Assembly (NCBI GenBank): GCA_023375675.1
Contig: JALQBC010000038.1
Span: forward strand, 124,001-188,000
Reading direction: 5' to 3'
Origin: Cytospora piceicola
Lineage: Eukaryota; Ascomycota; Sordariomycetes; Diaporthales; Cytosporaceae
DNA length: 64,000 nucleotides
The notes below the pieces were generated by a model. The model made no database searches, had not been told where the DNA came from, and saw only the letters and a program-made list of their open reading frames with translations. The translations under genes were made by a program, and so were the position numbers. Numbering within the stretch: the first letter of the stretch is position 1; every line of letters starts with the position of its first letter. Below are positions 44,576 through 57,500 of the stretch, piece by piece.

Positions 44576-47396
44576 TGAGGGGATGACGTTGAACGACTTG
44601 ATTTCCTTTTCTTGTGCTTTGGTCTTCTCCAGACCATTTATTTCTAGACCATTTTTTCTAGGCTGTTTGATGATTGATGGAGACAATTCATACCCCAGGT
44701 TCTTTTTTCATCATGGTGTTTTCCCCCTCTCTTGAATGATACGATTGATTATTTTGCATGGCGATATGAATGATTAGAACCACACACGCGCATCATCATG
44801 CATTCTTGGTCCTGGAAGGAATAACGCTTTCATCTGATATTGATCATATGTCATATGTGTCTTGCGCCGGCTTGTGGAATGTTGGAACCTCGGGTGCCTT
44901 TCTGGTCGTCTCCTCTTGAACTGATACGTATGTCTTTGGGATATCCGAAGATACTTGTTAGGAGTTTTTTGTTTCCTTACACCTCAAGCCCTTGATGGGA
45001 TGTTTTGCTTCGCTTGCTTGGAAACGGTGGGAGGGGGCACTTATGCCGACTATAGTCAGGGGAAAAGAAGGGTTTTATGTCCGTCTACTGGCAACACGAT
45101 TGATAGCGCAAGCTTTCGTGCCCGTCACCCCGCGCGTCCACATGGTATTCAAGTTGTGTGTTTGGGGTTGGTCTCTCGAGTTACCTCAGCGATGGATCTT
45201 CCGCCGTCTGGCCTCCTTATCCTCAGACCTCAGTTAGTCTCTCCCGGCGTTGGAAGAACCTCTGAATGCCTTGGCATCTCCAGTCTCGTACATGTGCGCC
45301 GGCCTGGTGACGGGGGTATCGTGGAGGGCATATAGGAGCGTATGTTATCGACCAGGATGAGTATGCATGTTGAGATCACATAATCACTTCCGAGGTGACT
45401 ACCGGCCTTGCCCATGCATATGATTAAAGTTTATGGTTCCTCAAGATACCTACCCTAGGTAGTGTAGTGTTGCTGTCGACAACATCATATCTCTTTTTCT
45501 TACTACAGCCGTTGTTGTGGGCACGAGTGAACAGCTCGCCTTCTTGCGCCCGGATCAGTTTCTATTCGCCACGGGAAAGATCTTAAGCGAGCCGCTCCAG
45601 AGGTGGGCTGGGTGGGTGGCCTGGTCCCCAGTTTATGTACGAAACCAAGTACAAAGATATGTGGCCCCCAGTCCGGGGGTTTGCGGGCGGATCCTCACGA
45701 TCGTCGGCACGCGGCTGATCTTCTTTTCTGGGCGGCCGAGGTCAAACCAACTATGCACGGCATTCATCCATCGGCGTTTCGAGACGACAGTGCACATCAA
45801 CTTTGCCATGCCATTATCGGCGATCTGGTGTTTGGCTGCTCATCAGCACGAACCACCGGTGCTACTACACCATATGACACCATATATGACACCATCTGAA
45901 TATGTTATCAAGAGCTTCGAGATGCCAAGAGAAAAGTGTGCTTATATTTGCACCATCAGCACTCCCCCATGAGTGGGATATAGGGCATCTAGGTATCTTA
46001 AGTTTTTCCCGTGGAGAAAGTCCTTCCTGCTGCCGTCGACAAGTGCCCAATGGCGAGGCAAGATTAAATATTACATACTTCAACCTGGGAACCATATGAT
46101 ATGACGAGTCCCTCGCATTCGCGTTTCACTGTTTACATGCCCTATCGTTGTTCCCACGGCCTGTTCTAGAATCAATTTGACATCAGTTTAGTCAGAGGCT
46201 GGGCGCAAAACACGGCTCAAAGACCTTGTCCCTGGCAACTGGGAGGATCCGAGGTCAGGTTCTAGGTTAGCAAAGTCGAGATTCTCGGTGCCTCCATATT
46301 ATCACAGCCCTGGAGGAATCTCCACCAAGGCTGCCTCGCTGGACTCGATTCCGATGATGGCCCAGAAACAATCACGGCCCTGACCCTGCTGGCGAGGTAC
46401 GTTACGACCAGGATCAAGGGGAGAAGTCGAAATATTTCCCGGGGGCTCGTGAGGCGGCACTGCCTGGATTTAATTGCGGAGGGGATGACTTGAAAATTCC
46501 CTCCTTGGGCGTTTCGGGGGCGGAGCCTAACGCGACAAATAAGCAAGGGGGAAGGCATATATCAAGGTCAGAAATATAGTAAACATTGTTACCATGTCGG
46601 GCAGTAATTTTACAGACGGTGACTTGACAACTGTCACCCACGCTTCCAATTCTCCGAAGGAAAATAAAGAGTGCATACGATAACAAGTGTGGATGAGAGT
46701 TTTAGACAAAGCAACATAAGGTTTTCTGCAAGAGGGAGGAGGTTCAAGGTTGAGGTGATCAAAGGTGGGAACGTTTGTTTTTCTGCGGCCGTCTAATGCT
46801 TGAAACACCGGGTAAATTGCGGTTGTGGGGCCGTCCAAAGCCACTCTCACACCCGCAGCGTGGACAGCAACACATGGCCGGGGTTCCGTCCAGGCGGGAC
46901 GGCACCGAGATCTCATGAATCATCCATCCCACGCCCAGGATACTGGTCCCGGGCACATCATATCCTTTCCGAATCAAGGTATGCTTGTGACGAAAAGGTG
47001 AGAGGGGAGAGGGCGGTCCATGGGCGGATCCGGCCTCCCAGGGGGGGTGGTGGGAAGGGAAGGGATCAATATTAGATAAAGGATCCCACGCGGACCAACT
47101 CAATGGGGAAAGGAAAAAGAATGTGCTTGGATTTTCTTTTCCCTCCCCTTCCCTTCCCTTCCCTTCCACTCCCATCCTCCTCCCCGGCCGTCGTGTCATC
47201 TGAGATCTGACGACGGAACTGTGCACCATGTCGCCGTTCCGTCATATGTGCGGTTAGATATTATCCTTCATTACATCTTCTTTTCTTCCTCTCTTTGCTG
47301 TTTTTGTTGGTAGTAAATACAGGGCCGGGCCTTTTTTCCCCCTTACATTCGTTTTCTATGTTTTCTCCAACCTTGTTTCACACGGGAACCGAGAAG
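44576..47396. other. Gene-free interval, no supported gene
   Basis: The 3' flank of the chitin synthase gene and long upstream region of the next gene. Frames at 44955-45335, 45517-45972 and 46527-46916 lack domains, signal peptides or consistent codon use. Several short homopurine/homopyrimidine tracts occur near 47030-47170. Confidence 0.45.
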
Positions 47397-48754
47397 ATGA
47401 ATGCCATCAGCGCAGGCGTCACGAGATCCACCGTTATCAACTTTGTCAGTCCATTGGCCGAGGTCAACTGGGGGATATGGAGCCTCTTCGTGGGCGCGAC
47501 CGCCTTCCTCGCGCTGCGGCTGGGGTGTAAGCTGCACCGACGGACTGGACTGTGGTGGGACGACCACATACTCGTCGCCTCGTGGGTGAGTGACTACTTT
47601 CCTTCCCGGCACCAACCAACCTACTACACCCCACCCCCACTGGCGGTCTTGGGTTCTGCTGACGGGTCATATCAGGTGGTACTTCTATCTGCCAACATCT
47701 TCATCAGCGTCGAGTTCGCCACGGGCTATGTTTCGAAGAGCTGGGATGACCGGATGCTCATCCTCGTTACCATATCGTCCTGCCTCGTCACCGTCGGCCA
47801 GACACTGAGCAAGATGGCATTCGCCGTTACCCTGCTGAGGATCACCGAGTCGTGGCAGAGATGGGTGATCTGGTTCATAATCACCACTCTGAATCTGTAT
47901 CTGGTCGTCGTCGTCTTTGCCAACTGGGTGAACGACTGTGGACAAGGAGTCTATTGGTGGAGATTGCCCAGCGTATGCGCGCCGTACGACGCGATCTTTG
48001 GGATAAAGATCGGGCACAATAGTAAGTCCCTATGCCTTGGCCCTGTCCTATCTGCTGAGGACTTCCCAACTTTGAAAGTAGTCCGGATCGCTAACAAGCA
48101 AACCCCCCCTCCTCCCCTGCAGTCTACAACATTATCATAGACTTCGTCCTCTCCCTCATACCCTGGGCCATCATGTGGAACCTCAACATAGAAAAGTACG
48201 ACAAGCTCGGCCTCTGCGTGACCATGAGCCTGGGCGTGCTCATCGCCGTCTTCACGAGCGTGCGGACCTGGTACATGCTGTCCCCGGGCCTCAACACCCC
48301 CGACGCCTGGTACTTCTGGCGGCAAGGGATGACCGAAATCTGGTACCAGGCCGAGGTGGCCGGCACCATCATCGTGCAGACCCTGCCCGTCATCCGCCTG
48401 TCGCTCCAGGAGCTGCACGTCTCGCTCATGCCCATGAAGCTGAACGAGACGAACCAGGGGGCCGGGGGCAGCGGCGGCGCCGCCGCCGCCCCGGGCACCG
48501 GGTGCCTGAAGACCGTCGGCACGGGGACCAACAGGACGGCGAGGGACAGCAGGGCCTGGGCCGCTGCCAACAACCCGCACTCGCTGTCGGACCTGGAGAG
48601 CGGCTGCTGTGACGATGGGGGGCTGGGCGCCGGCCGCGGGGGCGGGTCGGCGCTGAGCGCGGACCGGTACGAGATGCATGAGCTCGGGAAGACGAGCACC
48701 GAGGGCCCTAGGGACCAGAGGGAGTATATCGTGCATGTGGGTTTTGCAGTCTGA
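47397..48754 (+). CDS. Fungal rhodopsin-type seven-helix membrane protein
   Basis: Three exons (47397-47585, 47676-48021, 48123-48754), with introns of 90 and 101 nt, encode 388 aa. The first intron is a multiple of 3 and stays open, so a naive translation reads through it. Helices follow the order of the large fungal integral membrane (PTH11-related, 'rhodopsin domain') family: a first helix WGIWSLFVGATAFLALRL, the WWDDHILVASW motif at the start of helix 2, then TLSKMAFAVTLLRI, WVIWFIITTLNLYLVVVVF, a Cys-containing loop, IIIDFVLSLIPWAIMWNL, KLGLCVTMSLGVLIAVFTSVRT and a final helix. The C-terminal 110 residues are a polar Gly/Ala/Ser-rich cytoplasmic tail. Ligand and role are unknown; ATG 47358 is an alternative start. 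Confidence 0.9.
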
Positions 48755-49639
48755 GCGGGTGTCTCCTCCGCCCCATGAGAATATGAAGTCAAATAATGTC
48801 AAAAAGAAAAAAGTCAAAATACAAATACCCATACATTCAAGTACGATATACCTAGGTATTTGTCTGTCTAGCTTTCCGCGGAGTGGTGTCTGCTGACGTC
48901 CGGCATGCGCGCTCGCCACCACGCTGCCTGCACCGGGAGACATTTGCCTCGCCTTCCCCTCTGGCGTGGATGTCACTGTCCTTCATTGCAGCCATGTGTG
49001 AATCCAGCTGGTACGTAGACCCACCTTCTCCCGGCCGACATGTAGCGTACGCGACCGTGATCGTCGTCCAGGTTCTGGGGCCTTCTTGCGATCGATCGTC
49101 AAGAGCCCACAGTCTGATGACCTTGTGTCGAGGAATCCTTCAGAGACCAAGACTTCGGGCGGAGGAATTCCTTCCGGCTGGCGACCCCACACAAGATAGC
49201 CGATTTACCTTTCATCAGGGGTGGCGAGTCCAGGCTGTATATACATATTACCGCCAGCATGAGGCGGTAATTGCTCTGTGGGGTCATTGCATTTCTGCAG
49301 CGGGAAAGGGTGATGTGCTTATTGTTTGATCCAGGCACTTGCCGGGCTTCTTGAGCTTGTCGAGGTTAAGTCTCAAGGCAAATTTCAGAAAAGAGTTTGC
49401 TGATCGCGATAGCAACTCTGTTTCAGACCTGACTCACTTTGGCTTGGCGCACGAGACGTTGGACCGCAGCCAGGAAAAGCACAGCCCAGATGCGAGTGCG
49501 GAATGGGTTTGTATTTCCCCTAGTAATTGCTCCAGAGGTCTGGCTTCTTTTTTCCTGCTCAGATCATAAGTTTGGCTCAGCCGGACAGCCCCTGTCCAGG
49601 TCCAAACGCAAGCACCAACCCCACGCGCATCAGGGGTAT
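48755..49639. other. Convergent intergenic region
   Basis: The 3' flanks of the rhodopsin-type gene and SLY1 meet here. A TACCTAGGTA palindrome lies at 48849-48858. No gene was recognised. Confidence 0.5.
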
Positions 49640-51993
49640 TTACTGCACCTCCCGGCCCAGCCTCTCCAGCTCCTCCTTGATGAAGGTCTCGGCGTTGACG
49701 AGCTCCGTGCTGCCATAAACTATCCTCCTCTTTGTTCGGTCCCCGGCCCCCGCGGTACGCTTGACCCACTCCTGCAGGTTGCCGTACTCGTCCATGCTCC
49801 CACCCCCGACTGTGAAGACCACCGCTTCCGAGAAGCCCTGTCTCCTCTGTCCGAAAGACGCTGCTGCCCCCCCTGCCGGGGCCCCGCCGGGCATGGCGCC
49901 GGGCGCGGAACTGCCAGCACGCAACGTCGAGGGAGGCGGCATAGTGCCCCTCGCACGGTCGCTGCGTGGATCGAAGTAGAGGTAGTTCTCCGTCTTTGCG
50001 ATGGCCGACGACGACGCGCTGGATGGGTCCATGATTGACTCGACGATCTTGGTGGTAGTGAGGTCGCGGTTCTCCGGGAGGAAGTTCTTGATTCCGCCGA
50101 TGATGGAATCAAAGTTTGCCGAGAGGGCACCCGTGGGTACGCCCGATTCCTTTAGACGGTCGGTTAGCCGGGAAGAGATGTTGGAGAAGCGGTTGAACAG
50201 GTCCGATCCGGATGGTTGTTGCTGCGCCGCTGAGGTGTCCATTGTCGTGAGTTGTGTCATTTTGGTCGTGGCACGGACTCTGAGACCCAGGTTAGTATAG
50301 ACTCAAGGGAACAAGACAAAACATGTGCCTTACTGTCTTATGTACGGTAGGCAGGCCGCGTCCACGCCAGCTGCCGTAAGAGCCTCCTCAAATTGTTGCC
50401 ATTCTGCCCTGCTGACATCCGTTTCGGCACTGAGGAACCAGACGATAAACAAACGTAGCTTATCTATCGGAGTGTCGCCCTTCTCATGGTCCTTGATAAG
50501 TTCTAATACCTGAGCTTTGGTGTGTTTCATCACGTTCGACTCGATGGAGTAGTATTCCTGGGAGATCAATGTTAGCCATATGCATGCCACCACTCTTGCA
50601 GTAGATCCAGGACGAAACTACGTACATTTAATGACCGCTTTTGGATTGCGCTCAGAATAGCGGCCAAAATGTTCATGTGCATATCAAGTGTTCCCTTGCG
50701 CTCTCTGAGCTCCGGAAGCACCGTAAGGGCAGCCTTTAGGTGTTGGGCGCTGGCACTGGTGTCCATCTCAAGATGTTCGAGGTCTGATACGCCGGTCTTC
50801 TTTGTGATGGCTGCCGACTCTTCTTTGTACCGGTTCAGTTCAGCGTCGATATCCTCTGCTACCTCTTGGAATGGGAGACTTGAGTTCTTCGACCAGAAGA
50901 AGTCATTCGCAGTCAAGTCGTAGGCTTTCTTGGTGACACCCTTCTCGGGCTTGGACTCGTCGACAGGTGTTTCAATCGTTATGCGATTCAGCTTCATGTT
51001 GAGAACATCATGTATTAAGTGTTGGTAGGTCCAGCCATGGGAGAGCATGGGGGTGAGATCGACGTTCCTGTCCAGCAGGACCAGGACAGGGCGAGAAGTT
51101 GGTGTTCCGGCCGATGAGTTGGGGCGATTATTCGAAAAAAGGCCGTCCTTGGAGCCTGAATTCAAGATATGATCCCGGAGTTTCCGGTCAAGCTTCTGAG
51201 CTATCATCTCGGCTGCTGCACCACGGCTGGCCCGTATGATCGGTATGACGCCCATGGTGACAATAACAGAGAAGAGCCCACTGACTACCTTGTCAACGAC
51301 ATGGTCCAGTTCTTCGTCCGTAGTCTTGGCGCTGTTCAATGCCCAGTACACATGTTCTTTCTCCATGCCGAGCGAGAAGAGATCCGGCTCCGCAACAATG
51401 AAGTTCAGGTACTGGTCGTAGACATGGGCGATCTGCTCTGAAGTGCCTGCCGTGGCTGTCATTGTCGCGAAGTCTTCGAGAAGTGGCCGGGGTATAGAGG
51501 AGAGGAAGTTGATGTAAGCTGGCGAGTATAGTCCCTTCTGGAGGTCTTCGGTGATCTTCTGGAGGTTATGCGCAGTCGGCTCGAGCAAGTAGACGACGGG
51601 GACATCGGGTATTGGTGCGCGCTGGGCCGTCGTTTTCCTGTCCAAGTCCAGATTAGCTACCAGCCTCTCACGGCGCAACTATGGGTCATATATCTTACAG
51701 ATGTATCGTCACCCCTAGACTCCGAAGGTCGCTGACTCTTAGAACAGAGCTGATGACACTGTACCCCCCATTATCAGCACATGAGTTCCCGGATGGCTCT
51801 GTGGAAGGAGACTATCGTACTCTTGGCCCAAGTCGTCGAAGACAAGTACCTTCCAGGCAATCGGCGAATTCGATAGGCCATTTGCCTGGTTGTCTTCGTG
51901 CTCGGCGCTGTCGACATCTTCATTCAGGTTCAATATTTTTTTGAGAGAGGCGATCTGTTTGTCGCGCAACGAAGATCCGCGCATCGCCATCAT
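49640..51993 (-). CDS. SLY1: SM protein SLY1 (ER-Golgi vesicle fusion)
   Basis: Five exons (51993-51821, 51758-51699, 51637-50626, 50557-50334, 50279-49640) with introns of 62, 61, 68 and 54 nt encode 702 aa. All junctions keep frame and rejoin family motifs, for example WKVLVFDDLGQD with VISSVLRVSDLRSLGVTIHL across intron 1, and PIPDVPVVYLLEPT after intron 2. Sly1 is the Sec1/Munc18 protein that binds the N-peptide of Sed5/syntaxin 5 and promotes SNARE assembly in ER-Golgi traffic. Further marks are RPVLVLLDRNVDLTPMLSHGWTYQ, the NDFFWSKNSS.PF segment, and the C-terminal VFTVGGGSMDEYGNLQEW. A Gly/Ala/Pro-rich insert lies shortly before that end. Two adjacent ATGs begin the frame at 51993. Confidence 0.96.
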
Positions 51994-54505
51994 GGCTCGG
52001 GAGAGCAGCGGGTGAGTGCTTGTGTCGTGATCGTATGCTTGGACGTGGGCGGTTCCGTATGGACGAATCGAGGATCAAGGAATCGAAGTCTTGGTGAGGG
52101 ATCGCCCTTGGGGATGCTTTGATGTTGAGAGTAAGCCTGGTGGAAGTCGTATTGGCGCACGTTGTGGTTTGCGACAGCTGTCCTCGTCATGAAAGCTACC
52201 TCTTTGGCCAGTTGTGGTTGAAGCTTCGACTTACATACACAGTACGTAGCTGATACAGACAATACAATACGGATACGTAAGTAGGTAGCTACACTACCAT
52301 AGTAGTGCCTGCCAATTGGGATGGAGCTGACATAATTTCCCCGTCAGTCAGGGGCGCCAGCTGGCCTGCTGGCCAGGCGTTAATGCCCAGCTTCACTCGC
52401 TAACGGAAGTCCCTTGCTGTTTGTGACACTGGACCTGCCTATAGCTGGGTGGCCTGCTACTGTGTACCTAGATCGATTAGTGGGTGTGCCCAGTACCAGG
52501 TGGCGCCTGGAAATGTACCTGGGTAGATATCTACCGTAGGTACCTAGGTACCTAGGGTACATACTGCAGTGTACCACAGTAGCGCCGTCCATTTTTGGGC
52601 GCTGGTTGCTGATTGCTCGACTGAAACCATGACCAGCCTTTTCCCTTTTCTCAACGATGTCCCAGCTCTCTCCCTCCTCCAACTCTTTCTTTCTCACTCA
52701 ATCAAAACCAAAACCCATCAAACCCAACCACGACGGCCATCTGTCTTCCACGTAGAGACTGCCGATTCCATTCCCTGGAGCGGGATTGTTTCCTTTGAAT
52801 AGATATCGGCGTCTTTTGACATATCCGTGGCTTTGACTTTTTACTTTACCCAAGAAGTCGTTGATTAAGCCGTTCTTTTACTACTGGTGCAGTCAAGTCA
52901 CTTCAGATAGACACAAAACGCCTCAACACCGTCTCTCTCAGTCTAGAGAGCCATGCTGTAACGTGCCTCAACTTGTCCCTGATGGAGGATAAAGGGTCCA
53001 AACGGCGCGATTAAACGGTGTAGGAAGGATCTATTTGAGCTGCCTTGATTGAGTCATCTAAATCGAGCGGACGGACGCTCTCTCGCACACACGGACCGAA
53101 CGATCGAACAGAAGAACGAACGCAGGGTATGCATCAAAACCTTTCCAAACCCCCTTAATTCCCATCCCCACAGACCCAAAACAAACAACATGCAAAACAC
53201 ACACAAAGGAGGCTTCAAGCACAGCACCACACCATCGTATGTTATCATCATTTTGAATGTGCATCGCGTGCCCATTCGAGGGCTCCTCCAGCTGCTGCGG
53301 TTAAGCGCGCACTGGAACCCTCAAAAATGTGCACGGGGACTTAGCTGGGAAACTTCTGTGACAGCAGCACTCTTCCAGTTGGGTAACGACTAAGAAATTC
53401 CCTCCGTCTTGAGAGGGAGATGCAACTGCAACTGCCATTACACACGACTCAGGTGCGGCGACAGATATTTGCGACCATGGATCAGAGACCACGATGATGG
53501 ACTCGCAAAAAAAAAACCTCATTCTTGAAATATGAGTGCTTTGCTTTGCTGCCAAAGTTCTGATGCTCATCCCCCGAGCTCAGTGCTGGAGCTTTCCAAC
53601 TCGTCAAAATTAGCCTGTGGGCTTTAATGCTCGTGCAGATCCGGCTGAGGGAGAGGCGGCACACAACAGCAACCCGGCAGTTGAGGGTCGAGCCGAGGGG
53701 TTGACAACCAGCTGGACCTTGAAAACAGGCCAGCCTTGTTGACTCTTACTCTCTGGCTGCAGCCTACTACTGCCTGTTGTTGCTTGTTTGAATGCATCTT
53801 CCTCTTCCTATCAGCACTGCTGCAGAGGAGTGATGGCCAAGGAACTTGAGATCACACAGCTCTGGGAGCATGGGGATTGATGACCAAAGCTAGTGCTGAT
53901 ATAACAAGCCAAGCCAAGCATCAAGCAAGCCCTGCTTCTTTGCAGGAGAGGAGTCTCTTCTTTTCCGAGGCCCAGGACACCTGCATCCCATGCAGCCAAC
54001 AAAGCTAAAGATCCCAAGGACCGGCATAACTGTGTTTCTCCCGATCACCTGTCCGGTCAAAGCATATCAAGCCCAGGCCCCAGGCCCCAGAATGGAGTCC
54101 ATTACTCTTGTGGAATTCCGTCAAGACTCTGCCAAAGGCTGCAAATTCGTTGTCCCTACCAAATTGTGCTGCTGTCCAGAGTTGAAACGACGCCTTCAGC
54201 TACAGCGCATCAACGCTGCCGTCCCTTGCATCCATCTACGTTTTCAGCATCTTCTAGGTGTTCCTGGCCGCTAATTCTTCTCTCGTCTTAGAACCCTCCC
54301 CGCTGTTCCTGATTAAGACTAGCGTACTTCTAATCCCTGTCGCGCCCCCAAAGTCTCGAAGCGATCATTCCCCGCCAATCGCCAGTAGCATTCTATCAGC
54401 CTTCCTGTTGGCAGTCTAAGACACTCACGTACGAATCACGTGACCTCCCTCTTCTTCACCACTACCTTCTTACCTGTCTGGGTTGAAGGAACAACACAAT
54501 TCACC
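51994..54505. other. Long divergent upstream region
   Basis: About 2.5 kb lie between SLY1 and the PNUTS-like gene. A TACCTAGGTA palindrome sits at 52541-52550 within a denser set of ACCTAGG repeats. Short frames at 53049-53393 and 53990-54274 have no features and may be upstream ORFs of the long leader. No gene supported. Confidence 0.5.
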
Positions 54506-57500
54506 ATGAGTGGTGACAATCGTCAGCAATGGGGCTACTCCCAATATAACCAAGCTGGCCATGAGACGGGCCAAGGGAACTTTGTGAACTCTACCTTTGG
54601 TCCTGCTGGCAACGATATCAATAATGTCCCATTTTCTGTCTCCCAACAGTGGCAACCACAAGACAACCATTTCATCCAGGGGGATGGATACCCCTCATAC
54701 CAGTCTTCAGGTCAAGGTTACCCAGTTCAGAATTTTCCTGGAGGGAACCCTCATGTCCAAAGCCATCAGCATCCTCAGGCATATTCAGCGCCAATCTCCT
54801 TGGATGGGCAGCAAGAAATGCCATGGGATTATGACTTTGGCTTCGACACGAATCCACTGGCAGGCATGGCAGACAACATACCATATGGAACTGGTCTCAC
54901 ACATGCTCCTCAGACAAATAGCTTGCCCAGTTCCTTCCCTCAGGAGTTACCCAGCACAGTGGCACCTCAACAGCATCAGTTCATGGCGGAACCCTCATCA
55001 GGACACTTCTATACTCCAAGTCAGGCTCCACAAAACTCAAGAAGCCCACAGCAACAGCCGCCACGGGTTATGGTTCAGCAGGTGAATCCGAGACAGGCAA
55101 TGGAGTACCAACAGCCCAACATAAGCCACCAGCAGTCTGCAACAAGCCAGAACCAACAGCCGAATATTTTACAGGGACCCAGCCAGCAACCCAATCAGCC
55201 TCAAAATCTGAACATGCAGCAGCAACCTCCTAGGATAGGCACCCCTCAGCCAACAAGCTCGACTCCACAGCCGCGTCAGTCTCCTTTCAGTGGCCATCAG
55301 GTACCACCTCTGTCCATACAGCAGGCGCAATTCGCAACTCAGAACGGCAGGGGCAGCCCGGTAATGCCGTTCTCGGCTCATCAGCAAATGAATGTCCCAA
55401 ACCCACAGCCGAGTCTGTCGAATGGGCCCACGACGCAAAGTCGCTTCATGCCTCCACAGACCATGCCAGTGCAGAGGCCGATGATGCCTAGCCCTTCGCC
55501 TTTGGCGAACAACACAACACTTCCAAGTCTTAAACCAAAGGCTCAACAGAGCATTCAGCAATATGTCCAGCCGGACATCCAGCCAAGCGTCCAGCCCAAG
55601 GCCTCTGTGCCTGTGGCCACTTCGCCTGTCTATCAACAAGTTAGTGCAGGAGGTCTGGCGCCGCCCCGCGTTATCAGGCGTGACGACAACGCCATACCAA
55701 GCACCAGGTCCCGCTACGTTGGTTTCAGTCATGGCCACATTACAAATCTCGAGGGCAGCTTTGAAGAGGCGAGGCCCATCGGCGATATCAAAGACCCTAA
55801 TGAGATTGACGACAAACAATTTGGCCGTTACTTCCCAGTGTTGAATGGTCAAGTTCGCCCTCTCGCCTCTTCAATCGTACAGGACTGGTCGAGGGCAATT
55901 GAGTCAGAAGACCATACGGGACAGAACGAACAAGAACAGCGCCTGAAGCAACATTTTGGTGGTGCAATTCCAAAGTACTACGAAGACGTACTCAAAGAGA
56001 CCAAAGCCGCCAAAGATAAGGCTTCTCGCAAACCAGGCCCCAAGCGAAGCAAAACCCGCCCAACCGACGAGGCGGATGCAGCTGAATGGGATGCTATTGG
56101 CGTGGTTTATCTACCGAGTTCTCAACCAACCGGAGCTGAAATTGGTACCGCAGTGGCAGCTTACGGTAAGCTGATTCGAGGGCTTACTGCGGATTTCCAG
56201 ACGACAAAGCAAAAATTGAAGTCTGGAAAGGAAGCAGACACTACTGCTTTGAAAGAACAGGTCGCACGGAGGCTGGACATCATATATCGGGCAGTAGATG
56301 GTGCCATCAAATGGGGCGATCGTCAGGTTCTTGCGAACCTGGGAGGAAACCAGAAGCTCATCAGTGACTTTGTTACGTGTCTGATACATGCCAATAACTC
56401 CGCTGATCATAATGGTAAACACGCAAAAGGCGTGCTGCGGCTGATGTCGGAGATAACAACTGTGGAGAAAGACTTCCTCATGACGAATTTGCAATTTGCC
56501 AAGATCAGCAAGAAGTTTGAGTCCAAGGGTGATTCTGAAGTGAAGGAGATGGTCAAAAAGATCAAGGAGAACGTGGTCAGCAGAGAGGAAGCCTCAAAGA
56601 ATGCCCTAGACATTTCAGACGCAACCTCGGCCCCGGAGCCTGCCTCATCACTCAAGAGCACGTCAACATCTGGCTCAACAGTTTCCAAATTTATGGGATC
56701 TGCCGATGCGGCCAGGAGAAAGGCCGCCACCACAGCAGTGACCAAAGCGCCTTTGACCTTGTCTTCTGCGAAGCGGCCTCGTGATGAGGAGACTGAGACG
56801 AGATCTGTGAAGAGGCTTGCGTCTGAGCCCTCCACCGCCCAAGCGTCTCAGCCTAGCCAGAAAATTACATCTTCCAAAGTGGTCATACCTGCACCCAACT
56901 CCGCCACTAACGCACAGTCCAAGTTGTTCTTGGGCAGCGGGATGCTGGGTGCGAAGGTCAAGCCTGTCTCAAAGACTGTGACTAAAGCTGTACCTGCGAA
57001 GTCGGATTCCACAACAAAACTGGAGGCGAAGAAAGAGCCTGCATCGGCCAGGCTTGATCCTTTGAAGGCAAGGAAGGCAGAGCCATTGAAAGACGATGTG
57101 CCGTCTACGTCCAAACTGGGTGGAATCGGTGGAATCGGTGCCCTACTGGAAGAGATTTCGAAACCGAAGCCAGCTGGGCGTGTGACGCCTGAGAAGGAAT
57201 CGAAGGTCAAGAAGGACGAAACTCCGGAGGAAAAGGCTCGCCGCCTGCGGAAAGAGAAGCGGCGCCATCTGAGAGTTAGCTGGAAAGATGATAATGTTCT
57301 GACCGAGGTACGCGTCTTCCACAAGGACATCGCCGAAGACGAGGGCAGAGCAAGCAACATGATCCTGGATGCTCGGGATGACCGATCTGAAGGCATGGTG
57401 CTCAGGCAAGGATTGAAGGGAGGAGCACAACTTGATGACGAGGACGAGGAGGACGAGCTGCCTTACCGTCCATGGTTCCAGCCTCCAGGCATTGACTTCG